Below, in pieces: positions 1 to 5,036 of a stretch of 5,036 nt of DNA (positions within the stretch are counted from its first letter, which is position 1; each line of letters opens with the position of its first letter). The position numbers and the translations under genes are program-made. Source of the DNA: an uncultured Lachnospiraceae bacterium (lineage in GTDB: Bacteria > Bacillota > Clostridia > Lachnospirales > Lachnospiraceae); assembly GCA_902782655.1 (NCBI GenBank), contig CACZNY010000179.1, positions 1 to 5,036 on the forward strand, given 5' to 3'. The notes beneath the pieces are model-generated. The model made no database searches and was not told the origin of the DNA. It worked only from the letters and a program-made list of their open reading frames with translations.

Positions 1-2514
1 AGGGTGACAAGACTTAAGGTCGGTCGTGACGGCTCTGTAGTTGTGCTTGACAAGGATACGATGACAGTCATCGCCCATCCGGATGAAGCCGGTCTGGGGA
101 TACGTCTCGATCCTGATGATCCTCTTACAAAGGACAATGTGCTCGATCTCAGATCGATTACGGATGATACAAAGCCGGAGGATCTTGAAGCAAAGTTCAA
201 TATTTTCGAGCTGCATCTTGATGATGATGAGATCAACGACATCCTGGAATTTGATGATTACATGTATAAGTCCCTGTATGGCTGTATCATGGAATATGAG
301 GATTACTATATAATCTGCGGCATATCATTTTATGAGAGGATCTCATTCCTTTCAAACGCCGTCATCGTCACTGTCATATCCTTCATTTTGATATGGCTTG
401 TCATCAGGTGGATCTGCCTGGTTCTGGACAGCCGCTCAGAGAGCGCCAGGTCCATGAGGAATAAGCTTATCGCCTATTCTCTTATCGTCTGTATCATAAC
501 CTTTGCAGTCTCTCTGTATTTCCAGACTCTGACAAATGTTGCGGACGAGCTGAAGACAATGACGCATCATGCGGAGGTGGCGGTAGAAACTCTTGAAACC
601 TATGAAAAGCAAAGCGATAAGCTTGGCAAATGGCTTGATTCTTTCTATGAGATACAGTGCCGTCTTGCTTCGCTTATGATAAATAAAAGGCAGTCGCCTC
701 TTGACCGTAAGGCCATGCAGCTTTACGCTGACTACCTGAATGTGAAATATGTCTTTCTTTTTGATGAGAACGGACAGGTAGAGGTCACGAATTCAAACTA
801 CGATCATATGAAGGTGGGAAACAAGCCCGAGGAACCTTTTTATGACTTCCGGGTGCTTCTCGAAGGGGCGGACTGCGTGATCCAGCCGCCGATACAGTAC
901 GAGAATTACAATGAATATTTACAGTATATCGGTGTCAGCATCCGCAATGAGGAGGATCTTTGCAACGGCTTTGTAATGATAGGGGTGGATCCTGCCATAA
1001 GGGATGATCTTCTGAACGCCCTGAAGCTTGAGAAGGTCCTGAACAATCTGGTGATCGGACTTCCGGACTATGCCGTTGCTGCCGGCAAGGAGGATCTTCT
1101 GGTCGCAGCTACTACCGGATTGGGTTATGTCGGTGAGAATATCGAGGAGCTCGGCATATCACGGGAGGATCTGGAGAATAATTTCAGCGGCTTTATCGAG
1201 GTCAACGGCAGAACCTATTATGCAGGTGTCAGCGCATCGGAGGATTATTATCTGGTGCCCGTCATGAGGCGAAGCAGCAATAAGGGAGCCTTCAGCAGCT
1301 CGCTTAAGCTTACCGGAGCGACAGCCTGCATCCTGCTGCTCCTGACCCTTATCACGCTTTTCAGGTTCCAGAGGTATGTTATAGATGCCGCTCCCTCAGA
1401 GTCGGAAGGAGATGACGGCTCCGATATAGAGATAGACGATGATGAAGAGGTCAGGACGGATGGACTCTTCTCAGGCATAAAGAACAGGGCAAGAGCGCGT
1501 CAAAAGAAAGGCTTCGAGGAGCGCTGGAACGTCGATAACAGGAACGGAAGCAGTCTGACGCCGGAGAAGCGTGTGATGAAGACAGTATACCGCCTTCTGC
1601 TGCTTTTCTGCCTGTGCATACTTCTGCCCACACTGTATATCGGGCTCAATACCGATTCGAAGATAGGAGAGCTGAGCAACCTTACCTATGTGATCTCCGG
1701 CAAATGGGAGAAGGGAGTCAATATCTTTGCGTTTACCTCCTGTATCTTCCTGCTGTGTGCAATGTATGTGGGAGCGGTGCTGATAGATGCTATACTGTAT
1801 CAGATCGCCAGAGCCTCAGATACACGGATTGAGACGATATGTCTTCTGATCAAGAATGCCATTAAGTACATATGTGTGATAATATTCGTATACTACGGAC
1901 TGTCACAGTTCGGGGTGAAAACACAGACACTGCTCGCGTCGGCAGGAATACTGTCGCTTATGGTCAGCCTTGGAGCCAAGGATATGGTCAGTGATATACT
2001 TGCGGGCTTCTTTATTATTTTTGAGAGCGCATACAAGGTGGGCGACTTTATAGAGGTGGGAGACTGGAAGGGCACGGTGACCGAGATAGGACTGCGTACT
2101 ACCAAGGTGAAACGGGAGACCAATATCAAGATATTTAACAATTCATCCATGCGTGATATCGTAAATTCCGAGGAAATATCCAGACAGACGATCAAGGTAG
2201 GTATTTCCTACGATGCGGATATTGAGGAGATAGGGCGTATACTGGATAAAGAGCTTGCAGCTGTCGGGCCGGACAAGATACCCGGACTCAGGATGGGACC
2301 GAAGTATGAGGGCGTAAGCTCCTTTGAGGACAGCTGCATATTGATACAGATAGCTGTCTATGTGGAGAGCACCACGAGATTCCCCGCCCTCCGCGCGCTT
2401 AACCGTGAGGTGAAGATCATCTTTGACCGCAACGGCATCGAGATCCCCTTCAATCAGCTGGTATTGCATGAGGCAGACAGCGGGAGCGGAGAAGGTGATG
2501 AAGGGCAGGAATAA
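1..2514 (+). CDS. MscS-family channel protein with N-terminal Cache-like sensor regions (5' partial)
   Basis: This is probably an inner-membrane channel whose opening is controlled by membrane tension or by a ligand bound outside the cell. Residues are counted from the GTG codon at position 4. Residues 1-111 look like the end of a Cache sensor domain (DG, then LDKD, then AHPD). A membrane helix follows at about 115-141, and another at about 154-172. A second extracytoplasmic region at 173-435 resembles a double Cache domain (FDENG near 253, LQYIGVSI near 306, GFIEVNGRTYYAG near 396). A helix follows at 436-454, then a charged cytoplasmic linker at 455-527. The channel module has helices at about 528-548, 571-597, 608-635 and a pore helix at 641-670. 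The MscS beta domain then shows KVGDFIEVGDWKGTV (678-692), and the C-terminal domain is complete, ending near GIEIPFNQL. The predicted topology puts both sensor regions outside and the C-terminus inside, as in MscS. The frame is open to the left edge, the GTG at 4 has no visible ribosome binding site, and the first Cache domain lacks its beginning, so the true start lies upstream. The MscS assignment is secure; the Cache assignment is by pattern; the ligand is unknown. Confidence 0.9.
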   Translation, partial: RVTRLKVGRDGSVVVLDKDTMTVIAHPDEAGLGIRLDPDDPLTKDNVLDLRSITDDTKPEDLEAKFNIFELHLDDDEINDILEFDDYMYKSLYGCIMEYEDYYIICGISFYERISFLSNAVIVTVISFILIWLVIRWICLVLDSRSESARSMRNKLIAYSLIVCIITFAVSLYFQTLTNVADELKTMTHHAEVAVETLETYEKQSDKLGKWLDSFYEIQCRLASLMINKRQSPLDRKAMQLYADYLNVKYVFLFDENGQVEVTNSNYDHMKVGNKPEEPFYDFRVLLEGADCVIQPPIQYENYNEYLQYIGVSIRNEEDLCNGFVMIGVDPAIRDDLLNALKLEKVLNNLVIGLPDYAVAAGKEDLLVAATTGLGYVGENIEELGISREDLENNFSGFIEVNGRTYYAGVSASEDYYLVPVMRRSSNKGAFSSSLKLTGATACILLLLTLITLFRFQRYVIDAAPSESEGDDGSDIEIDDDEEVRTDGLFSGIKNRARARQKKGFEERWNVDNRNGSSLTPEKRVMKTVYRLLLLFCLCILLPTLYIGLNTDSKIGELSNLTYVISGKWEKGVNIFAFTSCIFLLCAMYVGAVLIDAILYQIARASDTRIETICLLIKNAIKYICVIIFVYYGLSQFGVKTQTLLASAGILSLMVSLGAKDMVSDILAGFFIIFESAYKVGDFIEVGDWKGTVTEIGLRTTKVKRETNIKIFNNSSMRDIVNSEEISRQTIKVGISYDADIEEIGRILDKELAAVGPDKIPGLRMGPKYEGVSSFEDSCILIQIAVYVESTTRFPALRALNREVKIIFDRNGIEIPFNQLVLHEADSGSGEGDEGQE

Positions 2515-2531
2515 AAGGATTTCAGGGAAAC

Positions 2532-2548
2532 ACTGATCATACATCAGT
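2532..2548 (+). other. Short inverted repeat in the intergenic gap (weak hairpin)
   Basis: ACTGAT at 2532-2537 pairs perfectly with ATCAGT at 2543-2548 around a 5-base loop. The stem is AT-rich and no run of T follows, so it is not an intrinsic terminator. It sits 16 bases before the AAAGGAGA ribosome binding site of the peptidase gene. It might affect RNA processing or stability, or be chance. The rest of the 64-base gap (2515-2578) shows no convincing promoter, which suggests read-through from the channel gene. Confidence 0.3.
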
Positions 2549-2562
2549 TGGAAATAAAGATG

Positions 2563-2570
2563 AAAGGAGA
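2563..2570 (+). promoter_or_regulatory. Ribosome binding site that decides the TTG start of the M13 peptidase
   Basis: AAAGGAGA lies just upstream of the peptidase gene. From its AGGAG core (2565-2569) to the TTG at 2579 there are 9 bases, whereas the out-of-frame ATG at 2574 is only 4 bases away. The only in-frame start codon after the upstream stop (TGA at 2561-2563) is this TTG or later codons that would damage the signal peptide. The site therefore supports initiation at TTG. Confidence 0.8.
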
Positions 2571-2578
2571 ACAATGAT

Positions 2579-4651
2579 TTGAAAAAAAGGTTGCAGAAAA
2601 TTGTGGCTGTCCTTCTTTCCGTAAGCCTTGTGGCATTCAGCGGCTGCGGAGATGAGGATAAAAAGCTGACAGTGGCGGACTTTGAAGGACCGTGGGTGGA
2701 TTCCGATCTTATGGATGTCATCACGGAAAACGATGAATTCCGTCTACAGGATGATTTTGCGGCTGCGGTCAATAAGGACTGGAAGCTGCAGCAAACGCGT
2801 ATCAGACCGGCTTTGTCTGAAATCAATGAGGCGGTCCTTGCCAAAAAGAAACGTGTGATAGAGGACACCTCTATCACAGGGGCAGAGGCTGACCGGCTGA
2901 GGACGTTTTATTCGCTTGCCACTGACTGGGATGGACGAAATGAGGACGGACTGGAGCCTCTGGCAGCATATATCCGGACCATAGACGGCCTGTCAGATAC
3001 GCAGGATCTTTACAGCTGGATGCAGGATGAAGCCCGCAACCCGCTTGCAATGGGCGTTTTGTGCGTAAATGATAATGGGATATCCGTATCTACGAAATAT
3101 ACGGACAAGTACAGGATAGAGCTGTCCTATCCGGGGCTTTCCCTGCCTGACAGCACAAGCTATCTGGATATGAAAACCAGTGATTTTGAAGCCTATGAGA
3201 GGCTTAAGGAGGAGGCGGGTTATCTTCTCGGACGTATGGGCTACAGTAAAGCCGATGCGGACAGGATCGTTACCGATGCGCTGCTTATCGAAAAGGAGAT
3301 AGCAAAGACGGAGATCACCGATCCTGATATAAAGGAGGAGAATATCACCTACAGCCGGCAGGAAGTCCTTGATATGGCAGGAGATTACCCGCTGGATGAA
3401 TACCTGAAGGCCTGGGGCTATACTGATATCGATGTCATCGTAGCGACAAAGGCGCTTTTGAAAAAGGCTTCAAAGCTCTGCACCGGAGCTGACTTTGAGC
3501 GTATCAAGTCATATTTCATGATACGGTATCTGATGGAGGGCTATAAGTTTACCGACCGGGAGGCGCATTATACTATCGAGGCAATGAGCAAATCAAAGCT
3601 GAAAAAGCCGGAGCCGGAGATCTATACACCGGAGGAAAAAGAGGAGCAGCTCATATATGACACCTATCTTTGTCAGACTCCCATGGTGGGAGCCATGTCA
3701 AAGCTGTATGCCGAAAACTGCTATGATGACAGCGCTACGGAGGAGCTAAGACATATCACCGAGAGCATAATAGACAAGTATCATAAGGTATTCAATGAGG
3801 AGGACTGGCTTTCCGACGAGGGTAAAAAGGCCTGTATCGAAAAGCTTGACGCTATCTCGATACATGTAGTTTATCAGGACTATGATTCCGTCGACTACTC
3901 GAAGCTGGAGCTTGCATCAAGAGAGGAAGGCGGCAGCTTCCTTGAGGCTTATATGCAGACCAGGCGTTTCAAGGAGAGACATAAGGCTGAGATAGTATCA
4001 AAGCCCTATGACAGGAATTACTGGGATCCCCTGGAAACCCAGGTCTCCACTACAGTGACCAATGCCATGTACAGCGCCCAGACTAACGGAATATATATAC
4101 TTGCGGGCATCTGCGAAGCGCCTGCTTATACGCCGGATATGACATATGAGCAAAAGCTTGCCGGCATCGGCACCATCGTAGGTCACGAGATAACGCATGG
4201 CTTTGATTCAAACGGCTCGCAGTACGATAAAGACGGCGTGAAGAATCCCTGGCTTCCCGATGAGGATATGACAGCCTTCAATGACAAGGTATCGAGGGTT
4301 TCCAATTACTTCTTTACCCTGACACCGTATCCTGGAGCAGGAATGTATGACGGCTCTCAGGTAGAGGGAGAGGAGACGGCCGATATGGGCGGTATGAAGG
4401 TCACTCTGGAGCTGGCAGCAGATGTGGACGGCTTTGATTATGACAGGTATTTCCGTTCCTATGCCGATCTGTGGAAGTCTCATGTGCCTCTTTCATATGA
4501 AAGACAGACGATCAAGACCGATGTGCATCCTCTTGACTTCTACAGGATCAATATCGGAATGCAGCAGTTTGATGAATTTTATGAGACGTACGGCATTAAA
4601 GAAGGCGACGGAATGTATATAGATCCGGCCAAACGGATCAGTGTATGGTAA
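2579..4651 (+). CDS. M13-family (neprilysin/PepO-like) zinc metallopeptidase, lipoprotein
   Basis: This is a complete 690-residue zinc endopeptidase of the M13 family, which cleaves short peptides, predicted to be tethered to the outer face of the cell membrane. The N-terminus has a basic KKR segment, a hydrophobic stretch (8-20) and a lipobox-like FSGC with Cys23 as the lipidated residue; Phe at -3 is less usual than Leu. The M13 N-terminal domain starts with LQDDFAAAVNKDW (56-68). The catalytic part has NAMYSAQTN (495-503), zinc site HEITH (His536, Glu537, His540) followed by GFD, then GEETADMGG with third ligand Glu598 and Asp602. His650 in TDVH and Arg656 sit six residues apart, as do neprilysin His711 and Arg717. 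The protein ends in SVW, the usual family end. The spacing from HEITH to the glutamate ligand is close to that of neprilysin, and the length is within the family range, so it should be active. TTG is chosen as start because the frame is closed upstream by TGA at 2561 and the signal peptide begins there. The physiological substrate cannot be read from the sequence; PepO-like enzymes of other bacteria are the nearest named relatives. Confidence 0.95.
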   Translation: MKKRLQKIVAVLLSVSLVAFSGCGDEDKKLTVADFEGPWVDSDLMDVITENDEFRLQDDFAAAVNKDWKLQQTRIRPALSEINEAVLAKKKRVIEDTSITGAEADRLRTFYSLATDWDGRNEDGLEPLAAYIRTIDGLSDTQDLYSWMQDEARNPLAMGVLCVNDNGISVSTKYTDKYRIELSYPGLSLPDSTSYLDMKTSDFEAYERLKEEAGYLLGRMGYSKADADRIVTDALLIEKEIAKTEITDPDIKEENITYSRQEVLDMAGDYPLDEYLKAWGYTDIDVIVATKALLKKASKLCTGADFERIKSYFMIRYLMEGYKFTDREAHYTIEAMSKSKLKKPEPEIYTPEEKEEQLIYDTYLCQTPMVGAMSKLYAENCYDDSATEELRHITESIIDKYHKVFNEEDWLSDEGKKACIEKLDAISIHVVYQDYDSVDYSKLELASREEGGSFLEAYMQTRRFKERHKAEIVSKPYDRNYWDPLETQVSTTVTNAMYSAQTNGIYILAGICEAPAYTPDMTYEQKLAGIGTIVGHEITHGFDSNGSQYDKDGVKNPWLPDEDMTAFNDKVSRVSNYFFTLTPYPGAGMYDGSQVEGEETADMGGMKVTLELAADVDGFDYDRYFRSYADLWKSHVPLSYERQTIKTDVHPLDFYRINIGMQQFDEFYETYGIKEGDGMYIDPAKRISVW

Positions 4652-4675
4652 GCGGCGGCTTGAATTGAATGATAA

Positions 4676-4680
4676 AGGAG
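4676..4680 (+). promoter_or_regulatory. Ribosome binding site choosing the ABC gene start
   Basis: AGGAG abuts an in-frame ATG at 4681 with no spacer at all, while the next in-frame ATG at 4690 is 9 bases away, the same spacing as in the preceding gene. The start at 4690 is therefore preferred. The 38-base gap after the peptidase stop contains no stem-loop with a T tract and no clear promoter, consistent with co-transcription. Confidence 0.8.
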
Positions 4681-4689
4681 ATGAAAAAT

Positions 4690-5036
4690 ATGAGTGAAGC
4701 CATAATCCAACTTAAGAATATAAAAAAATCATACGGACACCATGATGTATTAAAGGGTGTCAATATGGAGGTCAATAAGGGAGATATCTATGGCCTTGTG
4801 GGAAAGAACGGAGCAGGAAAGACGACTATATTCAAGATGATCCTCGGGCTTTCGAGGATAGATGAGGGCGAGGTGTCGATAGCAGGCTCCACTACGATGA
4901 AGGAGCTTTATCAAAACCGCAATAAGGTAGGCTTCCTGGTAGGAACGAGGTTCTACGGCTATCTGAACGCGCATGACAATCTGAGGTATTATGCTACTGT
5001 CAAGGGGATCCCGGACAAGGATGCGGAGGCGGAGAT
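4690..5036 (+). CDS. ABC transporter ATP-binding protein, BcrA/NatA-like (3' partial)
   Basis: This is the first 115 residues of an ATP-binding subunit that would drive an ABC transporter from the cytoplasmic side of the membrane. The pattern is a typical ABC start: LKNIKKSYG with the A-loop tyrosine at Tyr15, VLKGVNMEV, then Walker A GKNGAGKT (38-45, Lys44). ILGL and DEGEVSIAG follow, as in exporters of the CcmA type. The segment VGFLVGTRFYGYLNAHDNL (80-98) aligns with the Q-loop region of the bacitracin/lantibiotic-resistance subgroup, where Gln is commonly replaced by Glu; here the position appears to be Gly85 or Thr86. The signature motif, Walker B and H-loop are beyond the window, so activity cannot be judged. 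A membrane-spanning partner is expected downstream, as is usual for this subgroup. The start at 4690 is set by ribosome binding site spacing; the alternative ATG at 4681 would add three residues. The substrate is unknown, and Na+ or peptide-antibiotic export are only family-based possibilities. Confidence 0.92.
   Translation, partial: MSEAIIQLKNIKKSYGHHDVLKGVNMEVNKGDIYGLVGKNGAGKTTIFKMILGLSRIDEGEVSIAGSTTMKELYQNRNKVGFLVGTRFYGYLNAHDNLRYYATVKGIPDKDAEAE

Noticed and set aside
4..6. GTG as the true start of the channel gene
   Set aside because: The frame is open to the left edge, no ribosome binding site is visible, and the first Cache-like domain would lack its beginning and its leading membrane helix.
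2515..2578. An intrinsic terminator between the channel and peptidase genes
   Set aside because: The only stem is 6 pairs, AT-rich and not followed by a run of T.
2143..2877. A 244-residue open frame on the minus strand
   Set aside because: It lies antisense across the end of the channel gene and the start of the peptidase, both of which have clear family matches. Its own translation shows no recognisable domain.
4208..4483. A minus-strand open frame within the peptidase gene
   Set aside because: It is antisense to the conserved zinc-site region of the M13 enzyme, and its translation matches nothing recognisable.
2182..4516. A perfect 15-base repeat, AGACAGACGATCAAG, at 2182-2196 and 4502-4516
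   Set aside because: Both copies encode RQTIK in the same frame of unrelated proteins with similar codon use, and the flanks do not match, so coincidence is the simplest explanation.
4681..4683. ATG at 4681 as the ABC gene start
   Set aside because: It directly abuts the AGGAG site with no spacer; the in-frame ATG at 4690 has a normal 9-base spacer.

Overview
The window looks like chromosomal DNA from a low-to-middle GC Gram-positive bacterium, most likely a gut or rumen clostridial relative of the Lachnospiraceae or Butyrivibrio type. This rests on strong AGGAG ribosome binding sites, a TTG start, frequent AGG/ATA codons, a lipoprotein signal instead of periplasmic targeting, and family matches recognised by eye. 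The taxonomic placement is an inference, not a search result.

Three genes lie head to tail on the plus strand. Positions 1-2514 hold the 3' part of a very large membrane protein: an MscS-type channel module at the C-terminus, preceded by two extracytoplasmic Cache-like sensor regions and extra membrane helices. Its 5' end is outside the window. After a 64-base gap, positions 2579-4651 encode a complete M13-family (neprilysin/PepO-like) zinc metallopeptidase with a lipoprotein signal peptide, started by TTG. After another 38-base gap, position 4690 begins an ABC transporter ATP-binding subunit that runs off the right edge; only its Walker A half is present.

Neither gap holds a recognisable terminator or promoter, and each downstream gene has a good ribosome binding site with the same 9-base spacer, so the three genes could be one transcript. 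Any joint function is a guess. One reading is an envelope-facing unit: a channel that may sense a ligand or tension, a surface-anchored peptidase, and an ABC system resembling bacitracin or lantibiotic-resistance exporters. Nothing in the sequence proves they work together.

There are no RNA genes, CRISPR arrays, insertion sequences or gene-free stretches over 300 bases. The most unusual item is the sensor-channel architecture of the first protein. Smaller oddities are the start region of the peptidase and the missing Q-loop glutamine in the ABC protein.
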